Positions 20,766-31,376 of a DNA stretch of 42,888 nt are shown here, piece by piece (position 1 is the stretch's first letter; each line of letters begins with the position of its first letter). The translations under genes and the position numbers were made by a program. Location: assembly GCA_002104905.1 (NCBI GenBank), contig MCFE01000711.1:1-42888 (forward strand), given 5' to 3'. The notes beneath the pieces are model-generated. The model did not search any database. It was not told where the DNA came from and was given only the letters and a program-made list of their open reading frames with translations. This DNA comes from Basidiobolus meristosporus CBS 931.73 (Eukaryota; Basidiobolomycota; Basidiobolomycetes; Basidiobolales; Basidiobolaceae).

Positions 20766-22270
20766 TTGCAAGCATGGTCTGGACCAGAGAAGCCAATATT
20801 TGATCTGTTTGAGTTCTTGCCAAAGAATTTTAGTATGGTCCAAGTGTCCATGAATAGCCTTCATACAGATATTTGGGTGCTACTCATTAATCTAGCAGTA
20901 CTAGATACATCAGAGAGTCAACAGAGATGGAAGAAACTGAGTAGGAAGCTGTGGCATGAGTTCTACTTCAAGATGCAAGTGGAAGTATTTAAGAAGATAT
21001 ATAACAAGACAAGTACTGAAATCAAGAATGAGCTGCAAGTGAGGGGGTTTGATGAGGAAGCCATACTGGAACAATTTTGCGGGCAATTTGAACAGTATGG
21101 GCCAACCAGGTCTGTTTGTGCCTCAGCTTTGGGAACCAAAGAGATTTTGAATGAGTTTTTGCCTCAAATTACTAATATATTACATGATATATTAGAAGAG
21201 CTAAGAGACTTCTAAGAGCAATATATACAGGACTTGTCTAGGCAGCAGTTCCAAAGTATCTGACAGAGAGTAGGTAAATACCTTGAGGAATCAGAAGGTG
21301 AGCTTCAAGAGGAAGAATACAAACCTCAAACAACAGTGTCTAGATTGTGCCAGCACACCTTGCTGGATTCCTAACCATCCCTTGCAACTGCAGCGTGCTG
21401 GTGCATGTCAGTCCAAACTACACCAACACCCTTCACAAGAGCACCCCACATCAAGTCAATGCATGTTGAGTCAACATGCGTGCTTCAGTGCAAAACTACC
21501 AGAACTTGCCAAACAGCTCATTTATACACAAGTCCACTGGAGCAGGCTGAGTTACGTCAACAAGCAGCATCACATTGAACTCAGCCAAGGGCAATGCTGG
21601 TGCATCAAGTTCTACTTGCATGTGCCATTACACCTAACCATCAGTGAGTTGCTTCCAGTACACAGACTGATGATGACCCACATGAATTGCCTCCACTACA
21701 AGAGCCTTGTTGAGATATTGAACTATTTGGTATCATTCAGCAGCTAAAAATTTACTTAACAATGCTGGACTAGTCTTAGTCACTGTAGGACTCAATTACT
21801 GCCTTAACTTTGCCACTTTCTCCAGATATATGATCCTATGATTATTCCCCTATAGTCAGGATCAAATTAGCACTATTACCAAACATTATGTACCAACCCT
21901 GAAACTGTTACAGAATGCTCCTGAATATTGAGAAACCCTCCCCACTTAGTGTTACAGCTGTATTACTTCTACAAAGGTATAAATAATGAGCTTCTTTATG
22001 AATAAACAACAGTTCAGCTATTAACACTATTTCATGATAAGTTCCTTATATCCAAATCACTACTTAAATTGCAACAAGCCTTTGGTAAGTAAAAAAACAA
22101 ATCAGCTCATAGCACTACAGGCTTGTTCAGTAGCATCATCTGGAGCAATTAAGCAAGGCCAAGTTGCAGCATTGCACTCATCAACTAGGAGGCACAATAC
22201 TGACTACAAAGACACAAGCAGCTACGAGGATAGTCAACAAGGAAGTAGTTTAGGTATGCAAAGTTAATTA
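20766..22270 (+). pseudogene. Accessory ORF of the Harbinger-like element, copy 2 (split by solo LTR)
   Basis: The ORF 20766-21215 keeps a longer clean N-terminal half than copy 1: SGPEKPIFDLFEFLPKNFSM, SQQRWKKLSRKLWHEFYFKM, YNKTSTEIKNELQVRGFDEE and ALGTKEILNEFLPQITNILH. The QQRWKKLSRKLW stretch is the part most like a Myb/SANT helix, but this is weak. The second half is shifted and stopped. The gene resumes after the LTR at 22077 (VASSGAIKQGQVAALHSSTR, HNTDYKDTSSYEDSQQGSS). Confidence 0.65.
21708..22076. mobile_element. Solo LTR of the copia family (369 bp)
   Basis: Starts TGTTGAGATATTGAAC and ends AAATTGCAACA. It is nearly the same as the two LTRs of the 32.4-42.0 kb copia. Perfect 5-bp target duplication AGCCT (21703-21707 and 22077-22081). 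The empty site is CAGAGCCCTTAGCAAG in Harbinger copy 1 near 17420. A solo LTR arises by recombination between the two LTRs of a full element. Confidence 0.93.
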
Positions 22271-23069
22271 CTACCAAATACTTCAGTAGTAGTTACTGTG
22301 AGTAAAAAGAACCTAGGAGAAGATGATGCAATTACATTGCGTTGCTATTATTTGTCATGATCCAAACAATGCATTTTTTTTGCAATCCAAATTGAGCCAC
22401 TACAAATCAGTAATCACTAAACTTTTGATACAAGCAGCATCAAGGTTATCTCACATTTGAGACAGAACTCCTACAAACAAATACCCTGCACAGATACACA
22501 TCATCTGTTACACCAGTGCAGCCATTTGAGCTGTTTTACAACTATATGAACAAATGCTTGCTAGCTATGACACCTTGTCCAATCACTAGGATCAGTGATT
22601 TACTTGCTCAATGGGCAAAATGGGATATTTCATGGCAAATCAGGTAGCTTGTGTATTGGTCAAAGAGCCAATTGGGGGCTGACAGCTTCAGGATACTTTT
22701 GGACCAATTAACAGCTGAGGGATAATGCAATTGGAGTGATGGTAACAAAAATGGTAAGTATCAGTGTAGTTTATAGTGTGATACACATTTATTTCCATTT
22801 ACATTAAAGAAACATTTTTAAATACCGGAATTTACCTACCATAATAGAGGTATCCAATTGTGCACATGTTTGAAACAATACAAGTGGGTGCAATCATCCA
22901 TGCCAACCCCATTGTGTCAAATTGTGCCATAGTGTGCAAGATTGTCCCATATGGTGCAAAATCATCCAAGAGTAATCATGCCTACTGGTAGCTATAATAT
23001 CATGACAAATTGTTCTTAGAGACCTCAGATTGCACCATGCACCCTGGTACAGTACTATGAAACAAGTCT
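22271..23069. other. Non-coding right part of Harbinger-like copy 2
   Basis: No gene seen; collinear with 17669-18410 of copy 1, ending in the terminal inverted repeat at 23061-23069. Confidence 0.6.
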
Positions 23070-23848
23070 AATATGGGATTCACACAAATATGAGCTAGAG
23101 GGCACCTTTAAGGGGGACTAGAATCCAGCAGGGAGAAGGAATGTATTTGCTAAATACCAAGAAGTTCTTTGCGGATAATCAAAATATATTCATGGCAGGA
23201 GTGGCAACAACCAAGCGTATGTTTACAAGATGTATATGTTACCAGCAGTGCAAGGTATATGGTAACTTTGCAAGTAGCACATTAAAAAGCCGTAGAGTTG
23301 AGGTGATAAAGTATTTCAATTGCGGCAGGTGTGCAAATTTGTAGAGGTTAGTAAGCAGGAGGCCATACTTTTCTTTGATTCAAACTATATGTGGAAAACC
23401 CAAAGTAGTTGTGGGTAAACAAATAAATAGAGGTGATTCCACAGTGAGATATGTGAGTTGCACAAGTGGAGGTAGAAAAAGGGAAACCCTGTTTGATAAA
23501 TTTGTATGGTAGCATCTCACAGAACTGGCTGTAGGCTACCATACTGCCGTTATAATGTCATTAGAGGTTTGCAATGAGGCTGTCAAGACACCATCAAGTT
23601 TTTTGCTATATAAGATAACTGCACGTAATGGCCATTTAGATCCACTCATATAGTTGCAGAGTGCATTGATACTGCAAGAATGCCATGCAACTCTTGGCAA
23701 AACACCACCTAAACACCATCATGTTTTTTACCTTCATTTGCGGTAAAGTTAGCCAAATGCTGCAGTTATCCCATCATAAGATTATGTAGAGGGTCATTAA
23801 TTCCAAGCTGTTGGTATCATTGTGGTCTCCTGATGGGATCCTGACAGC
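23070..23848 (+). pseudogene. Tnp2-type transposase, C-terminal part, copy VI
   Basis: Readable blocks with stops and frame shifts: WDSHKYELEGTFKGD, NPAGRRNVFAKYQEVLCG, LRQVCKFVEVSKQEAILFFD, KQINRGDSTVRYVSCTSGG, HLTELAVGYHTAVIM and EAVKTPSSFLLYKIT. The same blocks occur in the 7792-8447 fragment in inverse orientation. Together they represent the region after the DUF4218-like domain of fungal Tnp2 proteins. The upstream part is cut off by Harbinger copy 2. It meets copy IV head to head near 23850. Confidence 0.6.
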
Positions 23849-25469
23849 TGATATGGATCCAACTAATGAATACTTCCTGAATTTCTGCAAAGAACTTTTT
23901 GGTATTTAGCCAGTATATTCCTTCTCCCTGCTGGATTCTAGTCCCCCTGGTTGGTGCATTCTAGCTCTTGTTTGTGTGAATTCCATATTGAATGGTAAAG
24001 AAATTGGCTTGTGACCAAGAGAAATCCAGCATACCTTGGTAGAGTTTTCCTAGTAAAAATAGTTGCTTGCTGCACCCAACCCAACTTGGCATTACTTAAC
24101 TGATTACCTACACATTGGGGCTGCTTAGCTTTTTAATTCCATAGGCACAGGTGTCTCCATGTGCACATCTGTCCTCAGTATTTTCCAACTTTTTCTGGCT
24201 GTCTGTCATGTGCCAACTCATCACATCCATGACAGACTTGAGGTAGTATTTGTGATGAGGTTGGGATGTGGGAGTACCTGCAACTTGACTTGTTTTCCTA
24301 TCTCCCCACACATCTGCTCCATAGGAAACTGCCAAAAGGTGAAGCAAGGCCCAATATTCTCAGCACACCAAGCAAGATGGAGTAGCAAATGGATACAGTA
24401 GTAGCAGAGATCTACACAATCATCTTTATTTTGTATTATAGCCACTCAAATCCTGTTGCAAACTCCTTGCACAAAAGCTGTAGATGTGTCAAGTTGACAT
24501 TGGTGATCTGCTTCTGGATAAATTTTCTACAAGATCCAAATATGACTCCCAATGCTTTTGATGTACTCTTGGCAGAAATTGCTTCAGAAGGCTGCTTGAA
24601 TAAATACATATCCAGTTCATCCAGTCCTTGCACTTGTATTGTTGCATGAGTACAAATGTTGATTGAGACCTGTGAGAAGTACTTAGAATAGTGGATACTA
24701 TGAATTATCTTACCAATTCTATCAAATTTCTCTGGTATCTCAAAGGGCTCATATAGCTTGAAATGCCCCTGGTACAGCTTGGTCATCAGTAAAGTAATAT
24801 TGTTAAAAAGCAAATGCATTGCTCCCAGTACAAAGCTTTTGCACCAGCAGATACCCTTTATCCTAACCATCTCTTGTTTGCAATTAATTCCATATTCCAG
24901 CCAGTGGCTTATAGCTTGCCAACTTTGCTGCAATTGCATGCTGACTTCTGTAAAATCTTTTTGCAGGAAGATGATATTCTTAGTGTTTATGTTTGGGTAA
25001 TGATAATGTGTGTGAGTTATGGAGTAAGTCCCCTGGATCTCACACAATTCATAGCAATACAATCCATGTGCCCAGAAAAGCTGGCTATCTTGCTGATGGC
25101 TGGGGTATCTCCAATGCAGATAATAATATTTGCTTTCACATGATGGCCATTTACCGTTATCCCGCTGGAAAGCATACAAAATTCATCCAGCAATGAATAC
25201 AGGTAGCTATCCAGATTGGATGGTAATATAGGCCCAGATATGTATGAGACTACCATAAGATCTTGGCTCTAATACTGTAAGACAGGTGGCAGATTCAAGT
25301 TGATGCAAATCAATGGCCAGCAGGATTTGTGGGTAGAGTACTTGATTAATGAGAGTCCATCAAGTGCCAAGGCCAAGGCATAGTCATACATACCTTCCAA
25401 ATAGCCCTTGCTTCTTAGCTGTTTGTTATGCTTGCTATCCAATATATTTAATATGTTTGTGCTTGGTTG

Positions 25470-25660
25470 ATTCTGAGTGCAGTACTTGATAGCTTCACAA
25501 TATTTGTTGGACTGCACAAGCTTATTTATACAGGGCATTACCAGAATATATCCAGAAGTACCTCTACACCACCTCAGTAGTACTTTATAGCTTCACAATA
25601 TTTGTCCAACTGCATGAGCATTGTTAGATGTGGTATTACTTAAACATCTCCAAAGAGTGA
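25470..25660. repeat. Local duplication with an LTR-tail scar inside Tnp2 copy IV
   Basis: The block GATAGCTTCACAATATTTGT near 25487 recurs as TATAGCTTCACAATATTTGT near 25587. Between them is AGTACCTCTACACCACCTCA (25556-25575), which resembles the 3' end of solo LTR B. This may be the trace of an aborted or excised insertion. Confidence 0.45.
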
Positions 25661-25772
25661 ACAATGATTCCTCCTATGGTGGTAGATACAGGGCAAGTTG
25701 ATCACCTTGCAATGGTAGTATTTTCTGATATGAATGCCATGCAACTGTTAGCATATGCTGATATTGGCATGG

Positions 25773-26844
25773 CGTAGTGGGGTCAGGGTGACACCCACTA
25801 ACAGATGAGCTCATTCTCATGTTTTCTACTTCCCTATTTTTCTATTACCCTTATTTTATTTTTATCCCATTTATCTTATCTGATCAGTACTATCCCATAA
25901 GCCAGCTAATTATGACACCTGCTTACTTTATTGCAAAGGCAATACCTCTCTTTATGTAAGATCACTAGTTGTAAGTGCTTCTATATCAGGCAAGCACCTG
26001 CGCCAGTTTACACGTCTCATTATTAAGCCATGTCACCACTCCTACCATTAAACACTCCATATAAGGTATCCCTATGTTACACAGGTATTAGAATACTAAT
26101 CCTGGATGAATTGGATGTATAGAGCTACTTAGAACCTTCTGGCATCTACTTAGAACACTGTTGGCTCATTTGGATGTCATTAAGATTTCTAGTGATCTTT
26201 AGAATCTTCTGGAACACCATGATTAGTAAGCACTTAGCTAGTGAGAAAAGTATAAAAGGGAGGGAATCCCTCAAAGATAAATCATAGACCCTTTTATCAA
26301 TATACTAACAGGTGGACTAGCATGATTACTGATATCTGCTGCTACCAGAACATCCAATCCTACACCATAGGACACTCCCAGGAAGCTGTGCTGAAAGCCA
26401 ACTGACCTTGGACACACTACTTGGGAGGAATACTCACAGTAGGTATCTTTTATTCTATTTGGTTCTTTCTCAACCATGTCCTTGTATAGGCAAAGATACT
26501 GTTTTGTCATAGTAGCTGTTGACCACAGCTGCATTCTTGTCAAGTCTCAGCTGGTGGAGTATACAGTGGTATTGACTTTGGAGGCTTCAGTACATTGTCA
26601 TCCCATGGAATGCTGAGCTCAGCACATACTTTTGTCAAGATGCCAACTAATTTGGGAATTATAGCTCAATAGTTCTCCCTCAACAAACTTGTGGCTTTGT
26701 TCCCCTTCACTTTAGAGTAGAGACAAGACTCATGTATTCCTAGCAAGCTTTTGCCAGGGGTTATTGCACCCAGTGAGCACCCTACCCTCAAAATAGTTGA
26801 GAAGTGCTGAACACATCTCTTTATTGAGCTCATACATCACCACA
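25773..26844. mobile_element. Solo LTR C, same family as A and B (1072 bp)
   Basis: Starts CGTAGTGGGGTCAG (TG changed to CG) and ends ACATCACCACA. Flanked by a perfect 4-bp duplication ATGG (25769-25772 and 26845-26848). The empty site is readable in Tnp2 copy I as GAGACCATCCTGATACC near 7395 (reverse complement CAGGATGGTCTC). It contains GTATAAAAGGG and AGATAAATCA at the positions of the promoter and polyadenylation motifs of LTR A. It interrupts Tnp2 copy IV. Confidence 0.88.
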
Positions 26845-27480
26845 ATGGTCTCTGGGCCATTTGTTGCTAGCTGCATGATGCTTAACCTTTTGTACAATGT
26901 GCAGGGTGAGTTGAATCCTGGAATGATTTTGGCAAGAAGTTGTGGTAAATCCCAAAAGTCCCCATTATTAATATAAGTGAAAGCAGTCCACTTCTCTAGC
27001 CACAACATCACATGATTCACCAGTAGATGGAATAATGGGCTTACTTGGCTCTATAAAATATCCTTGGCAATTTTTATCACCGCTATTATCTCATTGCATA
27101 TTGGGACTTTTCTGGGCTTATACAGGGTACTGTTGTTGTGGGAGATAGGCTCACAATCTATCAATGAGCCATCACTCAGTGTGCCATATTCCAAAGGCTG
27201 AGATGAGCCTAAAGGTGTCACAAGCACCACTGGCTCCGTTTTCACAGGGTGACAAGTATGGCTAGGTGCCATTATAGAAGTATCAAGCATCTGGCAAGAT
27301 ATTGTTGATACAGTAGTGAATGATGAATCTATAGATATGTCTTATGTGGCAAACACTGGCTGTGATCTGTGTACCACTTCCAATGCTGCCAGCATGCTTC
27401 ATTGCTGAGAGGCTTGTTACAATAGCCACATAGTATATTTTCTCTTTGCTTATGGTATTGAATTAAAATAGTCTTCTCAA

Positions 27481-27714
27481 TGGAGCAAACAGCTTAATAC
27501 ACAGCAATGTAACACTATCATCATACTGCTTAGCACTATTCATCTGATTTTAGGATAGTCCTGTATTTGAGACATTGCACCTACATGAGTGTAAGATTCA
27601 ATGATGACCAGCCATAGTGAGCATTATAGATAAAGTTGTAGCACCACATACATATGTATATGTAAACTATTTCCCCTTTGGTTTGACACATTTCCTCATA
27701 TATACATAATCAAA
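27481..27714. promoter_or_regulatory. Divergent promoter region of CACTA-like copy IV
   Basis: About 230 bp between Tnp2 (leftward) and the partner gene (rightward). It contains the sequence into which Harbinger copy 1 inserted in copy III (AGACATTGCACCTACATGAG, about 27568-27590), and ACATATGTATATGTAAAC (27649-27666) as a TATA-like patch. Confidence 0.4.
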
Positions 27715-28358
27715 TATCATTGAAGATCTGTGAAGCCATCAAGTGCAATATTGAAAAGCTGGCTATAACTCAAGAGGCCATAAGATGTCTAGCATGCCAT
27801 CACCTTGGGTGCTGACATAACATGGGACCATAAGTAACTCAAGGCCAAGTAGAATGTGCTGGATCTGTTGCATAAGCATTATTGTGAATCCAAATAAGCA
27901 AATTGTCTGTGGACCAGTCTTGGTATGCTAAGAAGTATCTCAAGAATAGTAGAAACTATCAAAGGCAAAAGTGCAAGGTTGCCATGGCTAAAAGCAAGCA
28001 CCCTCCTCATCACCCATCACAAGCAGGACCAAAAGCTCTAAATAAGTATCAAAGGAGCATCAAGCATCTGGAAGCGTGCAAATATATGATAAGCAGGTAG
28101 ACATGGCAGCACCAGTGCAACATTTATCACAGAAAAAGCATTGTGCCATTCTAGAAGCACTCAGTCAAAGTGGTAGCAAAGCACCTGGCGGTGATAAAAG
28201 CTGGCAGCTTCCTCAGGAGCCTGGCATAATCAGAGCTGAAAGCTCAAAACAAGTGGCAAAGAAGCACCAGCTTGCTAGAAAAGTGCTGGTAAGGGGTAAC
28301 TAGGCAGAAATGGATGCACTAGTGCAGCATTTACAAAAAAAATTGCTCAAAGCAAGAG
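27715..28358 (+). pseudogene. Q-rich partner gene, internally deleted copy IV
   Basis: The N-terminal ~160 codons are deleted. The remainder starts at the KTLKIHEA-equivalent (LKICEAIKCNIEK). The ORFs 27903-28100 and 28076-28303 preserve NSRNYQRQKCKVAMAKSK, QHLSQKKHCAILEALSQSGS and ESSKQVAKKHQLARKVL. It stops at 28358, where the CCCTATG terminus of copy V begins. Confidence 0.6.
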
Positions 28359-28619
28359 CCCTATGAAAAATCATTGTTTTGATCCCATCAGAAGGCCTTC
28401 ACATATTCTAAGTGCCGTGACTAAGAAGTATTGATCTCATCAAGACTCTGTGCAAAGACTGTTGTATAATAATTGCACCCAAGATATCACAAAAAACTTT
28501 GTCAAGATTTTTTATCATAACAATACAAAAGTGGCTTTTGATTTGTTCTCTGCTAATTTTCTCACTCTCTGATCCCAGACACTCTTTCACCTCCTATTTG
28601 TGTGTGCATTGCCTCTTTT

Positions 28620-30949
28620 TTACACTCCTGGCCCAACCCCACACTCAACAGTTAAACTCATTAAAATCCAGCACTCAATAAGTATTTCTGCTGTAACACT
28701 CCTGTTCCATGACTTTGGCAGGAACCTTACAGCTTTATGCCAGTGTTCATTCACTGATTCCCATACATCCTGGTCATCAGCCAGCACTGCAAGGTCTAGC
28801 TTCTCATCAGTCAGTATTTCCAATAAGTCCTTGCAATACTCAAGTGTGTTTTCTTGAGCGCTACTCTGGAAGAAGTACTGCAACCTCCTGATATGCCTAT
28901 TGATGTTCCAAAATTCCACAAAGCATTGTGATAACCTTTTAAGTTCTTAAAATTGTTACTTTGTGTGGCAGCGGGATCTCCCCTCTGTCAACAATAGAGG
29001 ATGTGGAGGCTGCGGTAGACAAATTGCCTTTTGCAGCAAACTCACCTACCTGACTGGAGTGTAGCTCCACTGGCTGTGCTTCCAACACTTGTGAAAACAG
29101 CTGTTTCCTTGTTGGTATTTCTTCCTGGCTATGATGGGATTCAGTCAGTACCTGGCTTATGGCTTTAATTGGCAAGAGCTGCAGCTTTTCTCTCATGATT
29201 CCCTCTTTCTGGCTTGGTTAAACCTCTTCCCCTTTACCTTTTCCTTTATCACTGCTACTTTGTCTGAGAACTTCATGCTGCACTAATGCACTGATTTTGG
29301 CCTGCTTGTCCCTTGCTGCTACTCTGCAGGCAACCTGATGCTTCTTTCCCAATTATTTTGAGCTCTCAGTCCATGCTGTGATAGGCTCCCAAGATAGATA
29401 CTTGTTTATATCACTGCCAGGTACTTCACTTCCACTATGAATGAGTGCTTCTTGAGTGGAACTACACTTTTTTCTGGGTAAATGTTATGCTGATGCATCT
29501 GAGCCTGCCTGCTTCTCCCTTATTGGCAGTCTCTAGCTACCTGATGCCTCTTTGAAGCCTGCTTAGAGCTTTTGGCCCAGTTTGTAATGGCTCTTGAGGA
29601 GGCTGCTGGTTTTTAGCCATTGTGCCATTGTTCTTCTGCATATGATGGTTTCAGCTACTCTTGTAATACTTTCTTAGTATACCAGTGCTGGCCCAAAAAC
29701 CATTTGCTTGTCAGAATACAGGACAATGCTCCTGGAACAAGTCTAGTGCGTTCTACTTGGCCTTAGGTTGCTGATAGTCCCATGGTATGCCAGCCTTAAG
29801 GTGTTAGTGTGCTAGACTACTAAAAGCCTCTTGAATATTAGTTCACTCTTCATATTTGCACTCAATGGCTTCATGGATCTTCAATCGACTTGTTTTTTTG
29901 GATAGTGCCACATTGAGCCATGAGTGCCAAATGATGCCATAGTATGCCAGAGAGGCCAAGTGAAACTATACTTGGCCACAGAGTGTGAAACATAGCTCTG
30001 CATCTTCATGCAAAGCAGCCCCTGTGTTTCACCTATAATGCAGGAGAATATCCATTTTTTGGCTTTTTTTTGTAGATCAATGTTGTGCTGGATGTATAGA
30101 AGCACAGAAGAGCTGAAGACTTGCATCAGGTACTCAATACCCATGGCACTCTGAATGTAGCTCCTGTGGCTTGTCACATGTCACCAAGATGTGTGGCACT
30201 ATCTTGGTACACTGGTACTCTCTGGTACTATATTTAATTATTAGCCCTAAAGTAAGATCTATACAAAGCACTTATAGTGCCAGACAGCACCAATGGACCA
30301 AGATAGTGCCATGAAATTTTGTGACATGTACAAGCCACAGGAGCTAGACTCAGAGTGCCATGGATATTGAGTACCAGATGTATGTCTTCAATCCTTTTGT
30401 GCTCTTACACATCCTGCACAACATTGACCTAAAAAAAAAGGTCAAAAAATAGATTTTCTCCAACACAATGGGTGAAACACAGGGGCGGCTTTGCATGAAG
30501 GTGCAGAGCTATATTTCACACTCTGTGGGCAAGTGTAGGTTCACTTAGCCTCCCTGGCACACTCTGGCATCATTTGGCACTCATGGCTCAATGTGGCACT
30601 ATCCAACAAAGCAAGTCTAATGTCTTTTGACTTTAGGCTGTAGTATAAACATTACGGTTCTCCCTCCCATGCTAGGATAGGTTATTCTGTGGGATTTATC
30701 TTGTGGCAATGTTGTTGTGCTTCAAAGACTGTATGATGTTCCTCTGCTGTTACATTGGGAAATGGCTCAATTCTTGGCTGTGACATTGAACTACTTGAGT
30801 TCCTTCTTTGCATCAAAGATACTACTTTCTCAACCTGGGATATTGACTGCTCTACTCCTTTGATCCACGTATCCTATTTATAGACTGTTTCCTGATTTAT
30901 ATGAGTCATTGCATTTATCATATTAGCCACTGCAACTAACTTGCCTTAT
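28620..30949 (-). pseudogene. Q-rich partner gene, copy V
   Basis: The C-terminal ORF 28620-28919 is well kept: MEFWNINRHIRRLQYFFQSS, ENTLEYCKDLLEILTDEKLD and LAVLADDQDVWESVNEHWHK. This block matches copy III 20128-20373. The ORF 28939-29196 has PTRKQLFSQVLEAQPVEL. Upstream blocks are decayed, and the gene is interrupted by the fold-back element. The N-terminus is cut off by the gypsy LTR at 30950. Confidence 0.65.
29886..30618. mobile_element. Fold-back (long inverted repeat) element with Harbinger-like ends, 733 bp
   Basis: The two halves are imperfect inverted repeats of about 345 bp each around a short centre near 30240-30270. The ends CGACTTGTT…GGATAGTGCCACAT and AGACTTGCTTTGTTGGATAG match the left end of the Harbinger-like copy 1. 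Flanked by AAT (29883-29885 and 30619-30621). The uninterrupted site is CTTCAATGTCTTTTGA near 12040 in copy II. Probably moved by the Harbinger-type transposase; that is inference from shared ends. Confidence 0.88.
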
Positions 30950-31318
30950 TGTTATGATCTGCCGCTTGAATGTTTAAGTTAGATCCATTTTTAGTCATAT
31001 CAATTAGTAATATTTTTAGGTTATGAGTATGTTGGTATTATCTATCAAATTAGTAGCAGTAGTCAGTGAATGAATTGACAGATCCTTATCAGACAGAAAT
31101 AGATAAATTAGGTAGGATCTCATTAGGTGATGATGATGCAATCAAATGAGTCATCAGCCACAGCCTACATTAGGAAATACAATTAGTCAGCAATTGATCT
31201 GGCTAAATGTATTTAAGAAGCTGCTGGAATCTCAATAAAGAACATTTTAAGTTTTAATGAATACAATACCAGCTAAACTCCCTATTCCTCTACAACTCTT
31301 ATACCAAGACTTATAACA
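30950..31318 (+). repeat. 5' LTR of the old Ty3/gypsy element (369 bp)
   Basis: TGTTATGATCTGCCGCTTGA … ACTTATAACA. Same family as the LTRs of the young gypsy (33614-33981 and 38184-38551, opposite strand), with several scattered differences. It cuts CACTA-like copy V. Confidence 0.92.
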
Positions 31319-31336
31319 TTGGTAGCAGCAATAACC
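31319..31336 (+). other. Primer-binding site of the old gypsy element
   Basis: TTGGTAGCAGCAATAACC directly after the 5' LTR. TGGTAGCAGC would pair with a tRNA 3' end …GCTGCTACCA, consistent with an initiator-Met-type acceptor. The young copy has G where this one has A at the eleventh base of the TGG-started site. Confidence 0.6.
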
Positions 31337-31376
31337 AGAAGCATCCCTCCTGAAGAAAGAAGAAGCCTCCCTCATG

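Larger units (their letters stand above)
20704..23069. mobile_element. Harbinger-like element, copy 2, left part with transposase missing
   Basis: Matches copy 1 from about 16436 to its right end, but the left end and the transposase gene are absent. The right end …GAAACAAGTCT (23069) is followed by AAT. The matching empty site is in Tnp2 copy IV (reverse strand TTCAATATGGAATTC near 23990), which confirms the boundary. A solo copia LTR lies inside (21708-22076). The left boundary abuts the end of CACTA-like copy III. Confidence 0.75.
23849..27480 (-). pseudogene. Tnp2-type transposase, longest copy (IV), interrupted by solo LTR C
   Basis: Reading leftward from about 27480: N-terminal linker (27051-27290, then 26850-27020 with LPQLLAKIIPGFNSPC). 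After LTR C comes 25269-25538 (NILDSKHNKQLRSKGYLEGM, LALDGLSLIKYSTHKSCWPL), then the catalytic-region blocks PILPSNLDSYLYSLLDEF and HVKANIIICIGDTPAISKIA (25017-25256). The 247-codon ORF 24436-25179 has YCYELCEIQGTYSITHTHYH, MVRIKGICWCKSF, GAMHLLFNNITLLMTKLYQG and HFKLYEPFEIPEKFDRIGKI. Next is the DUF4218-like block HLLLHLAWCAENIGPCFTFW and QFPMEQMCGEIGKQVK (24221-24445). The order matches fungal CACTA Tnp2 proteins end to end. Several stops and frame shifts make it non-functional. I identify the family from motif order, not from a database search. Confidence 0.85.
28359..30949. mobile_element. CACTA-like element, copy V (partner-gene half)
   Basis: Begins with CCCTATGAAAAATCATTG and contains GATCCCATCA-type subterminal repeats (28380-28440) and the minus-strand partner gene. 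It is cut at 30950 by the 5' LTR of the old gypsy element. The fold-back element 29886-30618 lies inside. Confidence 0.7.

Noticed and set aside
23074-23985. A 912-bp transposon with ~105-bp TIRs (TGGGATTCACAC) and TA target duplication.
   Set aside because: Both arms translate as the same Tnp2 segment (WDSHKYELEGT / WNSHKQELECT), and each continues into Tnp2 on its outer or inner side. The left arm begins right after the Harbinger copy 2 end and its AAT. It is better explained as two Tnp2 copies joined head to head.
29881-30177. 98-codon minus-strand ORF as a host gene.
   Set aside because: It lies wholly inside one arm of the fold-back element and ends in its terminal repeat; treated as part of that element.
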